64,000 nucleotides of DNA, taken from NCBI GenBank assembly GCA_018806915.1, contig JAGKQI010000037.1, positions 308,329 through 372,328 on the forward strand. Reading direction: 5' to 3'. This DNA is from Phytophthora colocasiae (taxonomy: Eukaryota > Oomycota > Peronosporomycetes > Peronosporales > Peronosporaceae). Under the pieces are notes generated by a model. That model had not been told where the DNA came from and did no database searches. It saw nothing but the letters and a program-made list of their open reading frames with translations. This document shows positions 43,201-57,806 of the stretch, one piece after another. The position numbers were made by a program, and so were the translations under genes. The first letter of the stretch is position 1; every line of letters starts with the position of its first letter.

Positions 43201-46200
43201 GCCAGCTTCGGTGATATGTTTCCGATAACTCGGAATCAATTGGTCGCTGGTTCATTCTCCCCTCGGATTTTATCTATCGACGCACTCGCATCAGCACGGC
43301 CTTGCTCTTTGCTTTTTATTGCCTTTTGATTGCTGTGTTGCTTTTGATGCGCTACGCGCCGCCGCACCATATCGCTGCCCCTTTCATCGCTGTTGACTAT
43401 CAGCGCGCATTCCGTGGCATCTGGCCTGTTAAGATAGTCAGTCTGGATATGGATTGTGCCAGCGATGACCGGCGTACCCCTTCATGCGCGTATTCAAAGA
43501 TCACCATATGAAGCGGAACATTCTGACGCATCGTCCCCGATCGTTGATGCTCGAGCAACTCGCGCTCGATGCCCTCGTGAGTCAATGATGTGCCCGACCG
43601 TATCGAACGCCATTAACCGGCGTCCCGCGAATTGGCAGACTGGCGGGCGAAGCAGACCCGAGCAACCCGGCGCTGGCTGGATCTAAGATGAAGTGAAGTC
43701 CTGACGGAGATGAGCAACCTGAGCGATACTTTATGGCAGTAGGCGGCATAAGGTATTGATTGCTAACGCGCGTTAGCAGTAAAAACTATGTGAATATTAT
43801 AATAGATAAATGAATTGTCTTATTTGATTCAGTGTAAGCTGTTATTAAAAGTATTTTGTAGTGATTCTCTGCGCATGAACGAATATAGTCTGTTCGTTGG
43901 CTGTTTGATTCGACATCTTAGTACATCTATCGACGCGCTACTCACGCTGAAACAGCCTTCCTTTCTTTGCGCGGCTTTGTACTTGTGTGCTGTTGCGCTG
44001 CGCCGCCGCACTTTTCCATCTTTGGCTCCTCGCCTTCGTCACTATTGACTATCGCGCTATCAGTGGCGATCTGGCGATCGGTAGATGTAGACGAATTAGT
44101 TGCCAGCGTGAGAGACCGGCGAGCGCCTTCGCGCGCGTGATAAGATTTATACATGTAAGCGGGACGTACGAGCACATCGTCTGATTTCGGCTAGCTGAAA
44201 TTGAAGTGAATCGTGTGCTCGGCGCAATCACCTTCGATAGCCTCGTGAAATTGTGCCCATTCCACCGGATTTGTAATAAGACCTCGTGCTCGGCGACGGG
44301 TAAGCATCTGACAGACCGAAACGTAACGACCGGCGCAGACAACAGCGAACTAGTGCAGCAGATTGAGTGGTCTGTTGGAATGGCGTGCAAAGGCGACCAG
44401 TGCGTAATGGCGGCGAGGAACAGAAGGCCTGTTACTGAAAGCGCGTTTAAGCATAAGAAATTATATTTAATGTGTGTGGAATGCCGTGAATTTATGACTG
44501 TATTAATGACAATGTGACCGAGTGCTTAACGGTGGCTCAGAGCGATTGACTGCCAGTATTCCCATAACATTGTTTCGAAGCATTGCTCGGAAATCGAACC
44601 GGTCGCTGGTTCGTTTATCAATCGACACTCGCAGCAACCACCTTTCTTCTTTGCTCAACCCAACGCTGTTGCGACAGCGTGTAACTTGGCCGCGCTGCTA
44701 GCAGCGCACTATCTTTGGCTCCTCGCTTTATCATAAGCTATTGACTATCTTAACCGTCGTAACAACAAGTATGTTTATGGTGTATGGCTACTGGGTGGCT
44801 GAAGTACCCTGTGTGTGCAAGCAAGATTTATTTCGGCTTCATTGAAGTGTGAATCGTGATGAAGCTCGACAATCTATGAGTGATGGTCGATGCCGATTTG
44901 TCGATCTCTTAATCGGCGACAGTGCAACGCAGCGAACCAACAGTAGCGGGTAACTGAATTATTGAGGCTGGAGTCCTGCCAAATGAGTAGTGGGTACCAT
45001 TTGAAGATGTAGCGGCCCGAGTAGGCGATGCGTGTAGCTGAGCGGCGGGGCGCGGGAAGTGTGTTGCTGGCGCGTTTAAGTAAATTTAATGTGTGGGCTG
45101 CGATTTGTGGTGTAGCGTGTATTTGGCAGGACTGAGTGGCCAACCGGACCATTTCAGAGCGATTGATATGCTGTGACCGGTATGGAAATCAGTGGTCGCT
45201 GGTTACTCGATTTTATCTATCATTTGCGCTCACGCACGCTCAGCACTCCTTTGTAGCCTTTATTTCTTTGTTGCCTTTATTTACTGTGTTGCTGTACTAG
45301 CGCGCCGCCACGCTATCTTTGGCTTCACTCCGCTGCCTTCGTCACTGACGACTATCGCGCTACTGCGAAGCCCATCTAGTAATCTGATGCGTAGATGAGT
45401 GGACGCATGAACAATGCCGGCACGTGCTGGACCGACAGTACCTTCGCGCTGCGCGCATTCAAAGATCAGCGCATGCATAAGCTATGCTGGCATCGTCCCG
45501 ATTTCTTCGGCGCGCCCAGCTACAAGTGGTTTAGTCGTGGCGTGACAATCGCCTTCGATGCTCGTGAGTCATTCAGATGGTCGTGCCGGATTCTCCAGGT
45601 ATGTCGGAACCTCGACGGTCATCACAGCAGACCAACGAACTAACGTGAACCGACCAGCGAGCTCTGCCAAGATGAAGTAGTGGTCTGTTTGAAGGTGTGA
45701 GCGGCCAGCCACGAGCGATGCGTATGCGTGGCGGCGGGCAGCAGGAAGTGTGTTGCTGGCGCTGAAAAGCTATGTGTGGAGTGCGTGAACATCGATTTGT
45801 GATTGCGTATTGTTGACTTAGGACCGAGTGAAGCTCCAGTTATTAAGACGAACGGCAATGAAGATATTCTATGCTGTGTTTCGGCTGCTCGAGAATCCAA
45901 TTGATCGCTGGATGGCGCTCCAGACACATCTATCGACGCACGCTCACGCGCTCGCACTCAGCGCAGCTTTAACAACTGCTCTTTATTTATTTAGCTGTTG
46001 CCTATTGCTTTTGTATTTACTTGCCGCAAATGCCGCCGCACTGCATTATCTTTTAATATAACGAAATCTTCAAAATCATAACGATATCAAGTACTTGTCA
46101 AATGGCAGCCATCTGGCGATCGATCAGTAGTGGGCGCATGTATTGTGGCTGAGTACGCGCGCGTATTTCGTCAGCCGCATGTAAGAGAGCGGGACGACCA

Positions 46201-49200
46201 CGAGCGCATCGTCTGATTTCGGCTTCGATATCTGAAAGCAGGTAGTTGAATCGTGATGAAACCTTCAGTAGCTTCGATAGCCCTCGTGATGAGTCGACCC
46301 ATTCTCCGGTATCGAACGCCGACAACTCGGCGACCAGGATAACGTACAACCAGACCAACCATTCAGCGGGCCAACAGACTGACAACCGGCAGTACTGCGT
46401 CTGCCAAAGTCAAGTGCTGTTGAGTGTGAGCGTGGAGCGCCAGAGACGATGTTGCTGGCATGGCACGACTGAAAGCGTGAAACTACTGTAGTGCGGTTTG
46501 TGATAGTGATTGTGCGTGTTTGACGAACGGCTAAGGTATGGCGGTATTGAGCGTGTAGTGTTATACTGTGTTTGTATGCTCGAGGTAGTGATCGCTGGTT
46601 CGATTCCGGTATCGATTATCTATCGCGCTCACGCGCTCGCATCAGCGCAGTACTTCATTTCAGCTGCTTTTCTTGCTGTGTTGCTTTTCGTGCGCTGCTG
46701 CGCCGCCACGCCGATCTTTGGCTCATCGCTAGCAGCCGTCGCCTGACCGACTAATCGCGCTACTGTATCATCTGGCGTATCGATAGTGCGATGAATGGAC
46801 GCATGATTGCCAGCATTACGGACCTTCGCGCACCTCAGAAGCGGCGAGCACATCGTCGATTTCGGCGCTTCGCTTTATTATTGGCTGCTCCGTATTCTTC
46901 GATGCCTCGTGAAGTCATCCGAATCGGCATTCACCATTTGTGTCGGGCAACCGGCTGACGATTTAACGGGCCAACCAGACTAACAGGCCAACAATTGGCA
47001 CAGACCGGCATGCGTCTGCAAGATGAAGTGAATGTTTGAGATGTGAAACTGACCAGTGCAGAGCGATGCGTGTATATTGACGATGAAGAGTACTGGCGCG
47101 TTTGGCTCATGTTATTATGATGAATAGTGCGTGAATTTCTGTTTGTATTCGTGATTGTGCGTATGTATTTGACTTGGGACCGAGTGTAGCTTCGAGTTGA
47201 TAGATATAACTGTATGATTTCCGATATATCAGTCTGAATCAATGATCTCGCTGTGGCGACTCCAATCGAACACCATTTTGCCGCTCCACACCTCATCAAA
47301 CGGCTTCTTTCTTGCTTTTGTGCCTTGTAGCTATCATGTTAAATGTTACCTTCGCTACGCCGCTATAAACTATCTTTATTCGCTGCATTCAGTTTACCTG
47401 TTGACTATCAGTTCTTATATCCGTGGCGTAATAATCATTCATGAGTGCTTCTTGGCGCATACTGAAGCAGCACCCTTCGCTCATGATAAGATCATATAAA
47501 GCGGAGTTTGTACGACGCCGCGTCCGATTTCCGAAGAGCGCTGGGTGAGTTAATCGTGTGAAGCTCAGCTGCTATCTTCGATTATACGAGTCAATCGGAT
47601 GGTCGTATGATTCTCCGGTTGTCGTGGCTCGGCGACGGTGTCTGACGAATGACAGACAACGAGGCCAACAATGGCAACCAGGCCGAACACAGTCTACCAA
47701 GATGGTAGTGGTCTGTTTGAGTGTGTGAGTCATTGGGTCCGGCTACCTCAGTCGACGCACGCTCACGCACTCATCAGCGCAGCCACTTTGCTTTCTTCGC
47801 TGTTGCCTGTATTGCCTTCTTGCGCCGCCGCGCTGCGTCTTTTGGCTCCTCCTGCCTTCGTCGCTGTTGATATCGCTACTTTTATCCGTGGCAGCGTCTG
47901 GCGTCAGTAAGGTAGATGGCGATGGACGCGATTATGCCAGCATTGCAGACGGCGAAGTACCCTTCGCGCGCATTGACAAGATCGTAATGGCAGTACGGCA
48001 CATCGTCCCATTTCGGCTTCGGCACTAACAGTGAGTGGAATCGTGTGCTCCGACCAGCTATCGCAGCTATGCCCTCGATGAGGGATTGAGATGTCGCGGC
48101 TTCACCGAATAGCTCGGCGACAGTCAACGGGCTGTACTAACGAATTGACAACGAGGCCAGCGAACAAATTCGCCAAAGATGAAACAATTGAAATTTCTGT
48201 TTTGAAGAATGTGAGCGGCCAGTACAGAGCGATGCGTATGTGGAAGAGGCGTGATTTAACGGCGTTTGGCGTGGAAATATGACGTGTATTCAATGAATGC
48301 GTGGTTCAATGTTTGTGATAGTGATTGTGCGTATGTTTGAGCGGACCGAGTGTAATCAGTTATTAGGCGTTCATTCATTGTAGTGATTCACTATGCTGTG
48401 TTTCAGTATACTCGGAGATGGTGGAGTCAAACTGATTCGATTCCCTTCCTCCGTTTCTCTCGACTGCACTCACTACTTATCACACTCAGCACGGCTATTT
48501 TGCTTTCTTAACTGTGCCTTTGTTGCTGATGTTGCTTTTGTTGTAACGCTACGCGCCGCCGCGTATTTGCTGGCCTCATATTGACTATCGCTATCCGAGT
48601 ACAATCGGCAAATAGACGCATGGTGCCAGTACAGACTGGCGAAGTACCCTTCGCGCGTAAGATCATACGTATGAAAGCGGAACGTGGGGCGCATCGTCCC
48701 CGATTTCGGCTTCGTTACAGCTGGGATTACAGTTGTCGTGATAACCGACAATATCACCTTCGATGCCTCGTGAATTATCAGATGAGTCATGCCGATTCCG
48801 GTATGTCAGAACCTCGTATCAGCGACGGTGGCAGCAACAGACCAACAGACTAACTGGGCCAACAACAACCAGCAGTGAGTCTGTATAAGATGGCTGAAGA
48901 TGAAGTACAGAGCGATGCAGCCGAAAGAGAAGTGGCGCGTATTGGCGTAAGGAAACTATGATTTAGCGATAATGAGTGCGTATTGATGTGCGATATTTGG
49001 CGAGGACCGAGTGTAACCTCGGTTGGTAGGCGATTGACTATGTGATCTATGCTGTGTTTCAGTACCGCTCGGAAGTCAGTGGATAAACGTTCGATTCCGG
49101 CTACTCGGAACCTCTATCGGCGCGCGCTCTACGCTCAGCTTCTTCTTGCACTGTTAAGCACTGTTAACGTTGCTGGCAACATTTAGCGCGCCGCCGCACT

Positions 49201-52200
49201 CCCGATGCTTATTCCTCCTTGCGCTGATCACTTACGACTATCGCTGCTACTATCCGTGGCGGCATCTGGCGTATCGATGCGTCGATAGTGGGCGCATGAA
49301 TTAACTAGCCAACGTGGACCGGCGGCATGGTGTAAAGATCAGCGCCAAGAAGGACGGCCGCATCGTCTGATTTCGGCTTCGGCATAACAGATTGAGACCA
49401 GTGTGATGGCGCCGGCTGCCGTGAGGATCAATATCAGATGGTCGCTGCCCGTTCTGATCGAACAGCTCGGCGACACAGTCAGCATTGGCGGATTGGCGGG
49501 CCGACGAACGTGAACGGTGGTGAAGTCTGTTTGAAGAGATGAGCCAGTGCAGATGCGTGTCATCATGTATGAAGACTGAAGGTGTGATTTGCTGGCGCGT
49601 TGGCGTGGGAAATATCCTGTTGTATTGATGTGAGTGCGATGAATTTGTGATGAGTGATTGTGCGTAGTAGGATTGAGTGTAACTCGGTGGCGACGATTGA
49701 CTGTAGTGTTCCTGCTGTATGTTTCTGCTCGGAATCAATTGATCGCTGAAGTTCGATTCCAGGCCAGCCTCAGATTTATCTATCGACGCACGCACTCGCG
49801 CTCGCACTCAGTACGGCTTACTTTGCTAGCATTGCTTTGCTGTGCTGTGCTACGCCGCCCACTTTGGCTCTTTATGCGATGCACTACGACTATCGCGCGC
49901 TGCGAATGGGCGCATGGGCCACTGCCCGGCATTGCAGACCAGCGAGGCCACGCTCGCGCGCATGTTTAAGATCGCTATCATCTAAAGCGGAACGTACCAC
50001 GAGCACATCGTCCCCATTTCGGCTTCGGCGCCACTAGCTGAATCGACGATGTGCTCGGCTGTAGCCTCCTCGATGCTTTCGTGAGGAATTAATCAGATGA
50101 ATCATTGCCCCATTCTCCGGTAATAATCAGCCTCGTATGGCAAGCGAACAATGAACTGGCAGGTAACTGGCCATTGTAAGACAAAACGAACTGTTCTGAA
50201 TGAATAGTCAGTCTTTAGTGCGAGGCGGATGGTAGAGCGTATATCTGATAATGGCAACGAAGGCAATAAGGAAGTATGATAACTTTGGCTGATGTTGGTG
50301 AAGTAGCGTGAATATTGGCAGGACCGAGTAAATCAGTTGGTAGAACATAGTGTTCTATGCTGTGTTTCCGGTAATATCGAAGAATCGAACAGTCGCTGGT
50401 GATTCCGGCCTCCTCGATTTTATCTAATCGACGCTTGCACTCGCGCACTCCTTTACTCAGCTGGCTTCTTACTTTCTTTAAGCACTATTTTTCTTGCTTG
50501 TGCGCGTAACGCATACGCCGCCGCGCACCAAATCTGGCTGCGCGACGTCGCTGTATTGATAAAGCGCCTTCATGGCAGCATCTGAAGCGTCAGTAGATGA
50601 ATGGACCTGCATGTATTCAGCCAGTACAGGCCGGCAGTACCCTTCGCGCGCGTGATAGATCATACATGAAGCCAGCGTACGAATCGTCCCGATTCAGCGC
50701 TAACCTGAAGTGGTCATGCGTGGTAGCTCGATAGCTCCTCCGATTCTAACCCTCGTGGGAATTATTCCAGTGAATAATAACGACACTATCGGTATCGAAC
50801 CTCGTGAGCTCGGCGCGGAATAGCATCCCGAAGCAATTAACGAAGCTAGCGCGGTGAATTGGCTGACAAGTCTAAATAGTGAATGAATTCTCTGACTGAA
50901 GATGGCTGACTGCAGAGCGATTCGAGTGTACGCAGAAGGTATGTTGCCTGGCGCGTTGCGCAGTAAGGAAAGCGTGAGTGCCGTGTTTGTTTGTGATGGT
51001 ATTGTAGCGTGTAATTTAACCGGACCGAGTAGCTCGACAGGGGCGTGTATCCAGTGTTATGCACAATGTTTCCATTAACAACTCGGAAATCGTCGTAGTT
51101 CCGATGCGCCGCTCGTTTTATCTATCGACACGCTCCTGCACTCACGCTCAGCGCAACTAACTAACTCTTCTTTGTGCTTTGTGCTTTATTGCTGATGTTG
51201 CTTTTGTTGCTTATTTGCGCCGCCACACTTCGTGCGCAGTAATCTTCGCGTCGCTGTGCTATCGCTGGCGCATTCCGTGGCGGCTCTAATCGATAGTGAG
51301 ACGCATGGTTCTTCGGCACGTGCGGACCGGCTGAGTACCCTTCGCGCGTATTAAAGATCATACATCTTCAAAGGCGGGTGTGCAGCACATCTTCGCTCCC
51401 GATTTCAGAAGCGGCGCGCACTTTAGCTGAAGTGAGTTAAGTCGTGTTAACCGGCTGTATGCAGCATTAACACTCGTGAGTTATCCAGATGGTCGTAGCC
51501 CGTGCCGATTGTGATCCTGACGACACGGTAACATCCCGAGCGACGGACTAACGAACCAAGCAATTCAACCAGATAACGGGCTAATAGTCTACCAAGATGT
51601 GAATTGAAGTCTGACGCTGGCACGGCCGGAAGTGCAGAGCGTGCTTATTCAATAATGACGTATTGATGTGAGTGCGTGGGTTTATGTTTTATTGATGAAT
51701 TGTTGTGAGCGTGAATATTTGAAGCAAGGACCGAGTGCAAGCTCAGTTGTAAGGCGAAGTGTTCTATGCTTTGTGTTTCGTATACTCGGAATCCAGTGAG
51801 TCGCTTCATGTATCGGCACTATCGACGCGCTCACGCATCGCGCTCGAGCGCATTGGCTTTGCTTTCTTGCTTGTGCTTTCTTTTCTTGGCATGTACTTTG
51901 ACGCGCTGCGCCGCCGCACTGCGTGCTGAATATATTTGTAGTCACTACATTCTCTTTGACTATCGCCAGCAACATCGCAGCGTCTGATAGTCGATATTAA
52001 TAACCAATACGTGCCAGAAATCGCGCACATGATAAAAGATCATACATGTAAAGCTGATCACGATTTCGGCTTCGCTTAACAGGAGTGAATTGAATCATTG
52101 ATAGCTCGGCTGCCAATACCTTCAATGAGTCGTGCCCGATTCTCCGGTTAATGTCGAACCCTCGCTCGGCGACAATTCAGTATCTAACAATTAGCAATTG

Positions 52201-54489
52201 CTGGAAGCCGAAGCAGACAACCGAACATGGGCGCAGTCTACTAGTGGTAATTCGAGTCATATTTGAAGTATGGGAGGTTGTGTTGCTGGCGCCATTTGGC
52301 GTAGAAGTGCTATGTGTGTGATGTGAGTGCGTGGACTGGCTGTGATGAGACCAGTGCTGAAACCAGAACGATTGACATGAGTGTTCTATGCTGTGTTTCA
52401 ATACTGCTCGGAAATCAATTGATCGCTGGTTCGGTACGACCATCGCAGTTTTATCTATCGACGCACGCTGCACTTTTCAGCGCGACACCTTTTCTTCTTT
52501 TCGTTGCTCTTTAGCGTGACGCTTTTTGTTGCCTTTGCTGCGCCGCCGCACTGAAATCTTCACTCGCTACGCGCCTCGTCACTGTCCGACACTATCGCGC
52601 TACTGTATGTGGCCATATCTGGCATCGTAAGTCAGTAGTGAACGCGTGGGTTCGTAACAGCGCTGCGGACCGACCAATGCCCTGCGCGCCGTAATTAAAA
52701 GTCGCTGCACTCAACAAAGCGAGGCTGTGCAAGGCGCATCGTCGTTTGAAGCTGGCGCTTTAACAGGTAGTTCAGTCGTGTGCTCGGCTGTATCTGCTCC
52801 GTCTTCCCTCGTGAGTCAATCCAGATGGTCGTGCCCATTCCAGTTTATGTCGAACCTGGTAGCTCGGCGACGAATAACATCAACGAACCAACGAACTAAC
52901 GAAGACCAACGAACCAGGCAGTGGAAATCTGCCAAGTCAGTGATCGATTCGGCTGGGTGGACGACGATCTGGAAGAGCTATCAGATATCTTCGGCGGCTG
53001 AAGGCATCAAAGGGACATGTTGCTGGTGACGTTTATCAAACTATCAATATATGTGGATGTGGTTATGTTTGTGATGGGGTGCGATAACAGTGTCTTGCCC
53101 AGTAAATGATTCCGATTCCGGCCGCTTCAGACACATATGACATCCGCATCGCATAAACGTACGCTTTTCGCTGCTTTTGTTACTTTGTTAGCTAATGTTG
53201 CTGTTTATTGCTTGCGCCCGCTACGCACTTCGATCTCTTTATCCTCCAGCAGCGCTGTTACATGATAAGCAGCTACTGTCCGTGGCGGCATCTGGCGTGG
53301 AACAAGTGTATTTAGCCCGAGCATTACTGAAACCGACGCAGTACCTTCGCGCGCATGATAAGATCTTGCGCGAAGCGGGTGGCGCATCGTCTGACCTTCG
53401 GCATAGCTGGGTGAATGATCGTGATGGCTCCGACTTAGTAATCGCCTTCATTCGCTTACGCGACGGGGTTCTAATCAGATGGTCATTAGCGTTCTCCGGT
53501 AGTGATCGAACACCTCGTGGCTCGGCAGTTAACATCCAACAGGCCAACAATTCAACGGGCCAACAGATAACGAGCTGGCGAAGTCTGCCGAAATCAAGTA
53601 ATTGACGGAAGTGAGGCGATGCGTCTGTATCAGAGAGGAAGACATATCAGAATTGCTGGCGTTTAACATTCAAAGGAAATTCCCATGTTAATGATATTAA
53701 TGAATTGCGTGGACATGTGATGGTGATTGCAGTGTATTGCGACGGAACGTGCTTGGCTCGTGTAAGGCTTGATTCCGACTGTAGTGTGTTCTATACTGCA
53801 ATGTTTCGGCTATGCTCGAAATCAATTGGTCGCTGGTGATTCCGGTATCTGGGCACATCTATCATTTGCCTGCCTCATAAACATTACATTTCTTAACGCT
53901 TTTGTGCTTTGTGCTGTGTTACTTTGTACCTTTGCTACGCATGCCACCACATAACGGCTCCTCCTTAACCTTCGTCGCTTGACTATCGCGCTTTACTATC
54001 CGTGGCAGCATGGCGTCATGCGGCGCAATGAGTGGACGCATGGGTGTAACTAGCCCAGCGTGCGAACCGGCGAAGTACCCTTCGCGCCGCATGATAAGAT
54101 CATGCATGAGAAGCGGGAGCATTACGGCACATCGTCCCGATTCGGCTTCGGCCTAAGCAGAAGTGGACGGCAGCATTCAATGCACCTTCGTCCCGCCACT
54201 CGTGAGTATCAGATAGTCATGCCCATTCCTCCGGATAATCGAACCTCGATAACTCGGCTGACGGATTGCGCCATTCCCAACGAATAGTAACAGACGAACG
54301 GTAACAGACCAACAGGCGGCATGGGCTTTGGAATCTCAGTGAGTCCTGAGTATTGACATGAAACGACCATGTAGCTGAAATAGAGAAGTATGTGTTGCTG
54401 GCTCATTTAACGCATAGGAAACTATATTATGTGATGTGAGTGCGTGATTTATGTTTGTGATGGTGATTGTGCGTGTGTTTGACTTAGAA

Positions 54490-54596
54490 CCGAGTGTAGC
54501 TCAGGTGATAGAGCGATTGACTGTCTTGATATTTATGCTATGTTTCAGTATTCTCGCTCAGAGTGGTCGATAATAGTTCGAGTTAAACTACTCAGA
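54490..54596 (+). pseudogene. Degenerate tRNA-Tyr copy
   Basis: The 5' half is fairly clear (CCGAGTGTAGCTCAGGTGAT), but the anticodon is lost (CTGTCTTG), the T arm is unrecognisable and the acceptor 3' side is CTCAGA. Not functional. Confidence 0.6.
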
Positions 54597-55280
54597 TTTA
54601 GCCTATCGACACGCACTCCTGCATACGCTCGCCTCAGCGCAGCCTTTGCTTTGCTTGCTTTTGGCGTTTGCTCTTGTAACATGTGTTGCTTTTGTTGCCG
54701 GCTGCACGCGCGCGCGCACTACGTCTTTTGGCTCCTCCTTGCCTTCGTCACTGATGACTATCGCGCTATATTCCGATGGCAACATCTGGCATCGGAAGCC
54801 GTCGATGAGTAGACGCATGTTAATGCCAGCGTGCAGACCGGCGAAGCTACCCTTCGCGCACGTGATTAAAGATCGCGCATGTAAAAGCCGGAACGTACGA
54901 TGGCGTCTCCTCCATTTCGACTATCCTAGCTGGGCCAGTTCGACGATGCTCGGCTGTATCGTACTTCGATGCCCTCGTGAAGTCAATCCAGATAGTCGTG
55001 CCCGCATTCTCCGATTGTGTCGAGGCGCTCGGCGACAGTTAGCGCCATCAACCAATTGACTAGAATAACAGGCGAACAGGCCAGCAGGCTAGTCTGCCAA
55101 GATGAAGTAGTGGATGTTTGAGAGTGATGAGCGGCCGAGTGTAGAGCGATATGCATGTGGCAGCCTGGCGCCGCATGGGAAGATTGTGTTGCTGGCGCGC
55201 TGGCTTATGTTAGCTATGTTGTGTGTGTGGGTGCGTGGTTTGTGATGTGATAATTGATTGTGCGTGTGTTTGACTTGGAA

Positions 55281-55389
55281 CCGAGTGTAGCTCAGTTGTA
55301 GAGCGATTGACTGTAGTGTTCTATACTGTGTTTCAGTATACTCGGAATATCCGAATTGGTCGCTGAAGTTCACATTCCGGCTACTCGGA
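55281..55389 (+). pseudogene. Nearly complete but broken tRNA-Tyr copy
   Basis: Acceptor, anticodon loop and intron are normal, but one G is missing in the D loop, the 3' anticodon stem reads ATCCGAAT, and the T arm has insertions (GCTGAAGTTCACATTCC). Intermediate between the corrupted block and the clean copies. Confidence 0.65.
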
Positions 55390-56108
55390 TTTTATCTATC
55401 GACGCACACTCGCGCTTTCAGCGCAGCTATTCATGCCTTCTGAGCATTGCTTGCTGTTGTTGCATATGTTGCTTGTGTTGCCTTTGTTGCCTTTGCTACG
55501 CGCTACCGCACTGCATCTTTTGGCTCATATTTGCCTTCGTCGCTGTTGACTATCGCGCTACACAATGGCGGCATCTAGCGTCGATAGATCGATAGTGGAC
55601 GTATGGTTGTGCGTGCATCGCAGACCGGCGAAGTACCCTTCGCGCACGCGTATTAAAAGATCATGCATTATGTAAAGCGGGCAACGTACGAGCGCATCTC
55701 CCCGATTTGATCGGCTTCGGCGCTTTGAAAGCTGGTGTAGTTAGTCGTGTGCTCGGCTGTAGCGCCTTCGGTGCGATCGTGGAGTTAATCCAGATGGTGC
55801 GAGCGCATTCTCCGGTTGTATCGAACCTCGTGCTCGGCGACAGATCAAGCCATCCCGGCGAGGCAAACAGACTAACGATTGGCGAATGCTGGCCAACAGG
55901 TGAACAGGCTGGGTCTGCCTAGATGAGCAGTGAAGTGCTGTTTGAGAGTGTGAGAGTGGCCGAGTGCAGAGCGATGCGTGTATGTGGCAGCGAGGAAGCG
56001 TATGAAGGTTGTGTTGCTGGCGCGTTTGGCGTACCAAAGCTATGTTATGACGATGATAGTGCGTGATTTATGTTTGTGATGGTGATTGTGCGTGTGTTTG
56101 ACTTAGGA

Positions 56109-56216
56109 CCGAGTGTAAACTCAGTTGGTAGAGCGATTGACTGTAGTGATTCGCCTGCGTGTTTCCAGTATACTCGGAAATCAATTGATCGCTGGTTCGA
56201 TTCCAGCCGCTCTGGA
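56109..56216 (+). pseudogene. tRNA-Tyr copy with altered D stem and intron
   Basis: The D stem reads AACTC where GCTC is expected, the intron is altered (GATTCGCCTGCGTG), and the acceptor 3' side is CGCTCTGGA with one extra base. The T arm is mostly normal. Confidence 0.65.
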
Positions 56217-56905
56217 TTTTATCTATCGACGCACACTCACACACTCACACTCAGCACAGCCTTTGCTTTTCTTGCTTTTCTTGCTTTTGTTGCTTTTGTT
56301 GCTTGTGTTGCTTTTGTTGCCTTTGCTACACGCCGCCACACTACGTCTTTTGGCTCCTCCTTGCCTTCGTCACTGTTGACTATCGCGCTACTGTCCGTGG
56401 CAGCATCTGGCGTCGGTAGGTCGATAGTGGACGCATGGTTGTGCCAGCATTGCGGACCGGCGAAGTACCCTTCGCGCACGTGATTAAAGATCATACATGT
56501 AAAGCGGAACGTACGAGCACATCGTCCCCGATTTCGGCTTCGGCGCCTAGCTGGGGTAGTTAGTTGTGTGCTCGGCTGTATCACCTTCGATGCCCTCGTG
56601 AAGTCAATCCAGATGGTCGTGCCCATTCTCCGGTTGTGTCGAACCTCGTGCTCGGCGACAGTTAGCATCCCAACAGGCCAACAGACTAGCAGGCCAACAC
56701 AGGCCAGCAGGCTGGGTCTGCCAAGATGAGTAGTGGGGTCTGTTTGAGAGTGTGAGCGGCCGAGTGCAGAGCGATGCGTGTATGTGGCAGCGAGGAGGCG
56801 TAAGGAGGTTGTGTTGCTGGCGCGTTTGGCGTAGGAAGCTATGTTGTGTGTGTGGGTGCGTGGTTTGTGTTTGTGATGGTGATTGTGCGTGTGTTTGACT
56901 TAGGA

Positions 56906-57009
56906 CCGAGTGTAGCTCAGTTGGTAGAGCGATTGACTGTAGTGTTCTATACTGTGTTTCAGTATACTCGGAAATCAATTGGTCGCTGGTTCGATTCCGG
57001 CCACTCGGA
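56906..57009 (+). tRNA. tRNA-Tyr(GUA), right array copy 1
   Basis: Intact and identical to the clean left-array genes. Seven 9-bp units downstream. Confidence 0.95.
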
Positions 57010-57702
57010 TTTTATCTATCGACGCACACTCACACACTCACACTCAGCACAGCCTTTGCTTTTCTTGCTTTTGTTGCTTTTGTTGCTTTTGTTGCTTGTG
57101 TTGCTTTTGTTGCCTTTGCTACACGCCGCCACACTACGTCTTTTGGCTCCTCCTTGCCTTCGTCACTGTTGACTATCGCGCTACTGTCCGTGGCAGCATC
57201 TGGCGTCGGTAGGTCGATAGTGGACGCATGGTTGTGCCAGCATTGCGGACCGGCGAAGTACCCTTCGCGCACGTGATTAAAAGATCATACATGTAAAGCG
57301 GAACGTACGAGCACATCTCCCCGATTTCGGCTTCGGCGCCTAGCTGGGGTAGTTAGTCGTGTGCTCGGCTGTATCACCTTCGATGCCCTCGTGGGGGTCA
57401 ATCCAGATGGTCGTGCCCATTCTCCGGTTGTGTCGAACCTCGTGCTCGGCGACAGTTAGCATCCCAACAGGCCAACAGACTAGCAGGCCAACAGGCCAAC
57501 AGGCCAGCAGGCTGGGTCTGCCAAGATGAGTAGTGGGGTCTGTTTGAGAGTGTGAGAGCGGCCGAGTGCAGAGCGATGCGTGTATGTGGCAGCGAGGAGG
57601 CGTAAGGAGGTTGTTGGCGCGTTTGGCGTAGGAAGCTATGTTGTGTGTGTGGGTGCGTGGTTTGTGTTTGTGATGGTGATTGTGCGTGTGTTTGACTTAG
57701 GA

Positions 57703-57806
57703 CCGAGTGTAGCTCAGTTGGTAGAGCGATTGACTGTAGTGTTCTATACTGTGTTTCAGTATACTCGGAAATCAATTGGTCGCTGGTTCGATTCCGGCCA
57801 CTCGGA
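57703..57806 (+). tRNA. tRNA-Tyr(GUA), right array copy 2
   Basis: Intact, 797 bp after the previous copy, six 9-bp units downstream. Confidence 0.95.

Larger units (their letters stand above)
40596..56100 (+). repeat. Heavily corrupted tandem units in + orientation
   Basis: The whole stretch is the same unit in the opposite orientation, with dense small indels and substitutions. Recognisable tRNA starts (CCGAG) are at about 41299, 41983, 44518, 45824, 47180, 48346, 49007, 50324, 51025, 51731, 54490, 55281. Spacing is about 650-710 bp up to about 54 kb, so deletions dominate; the last two spacings return to about 790-830. No tRNA here keeps a full cloverleaf. Best-kept segments are GGCGAAGTACCCTTCGCGC, the GATTTCGGCTTCGGC block and parts of the tRNA. 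No frame here is a supportable gene. This is either an old decayed array or unpolished long-read sequence; the gradual recovery towards 56 kb favours the latter. Confidence 0.8.

Noticed and set aside
40596..56100. ORFs such as 41343-41684, 49301-49807 and 53195-53605 as genes
   Set aside because: All fall inside scrambled copies of the tRNA unit and have no coding features; they arise from indels in noncoding repeat.
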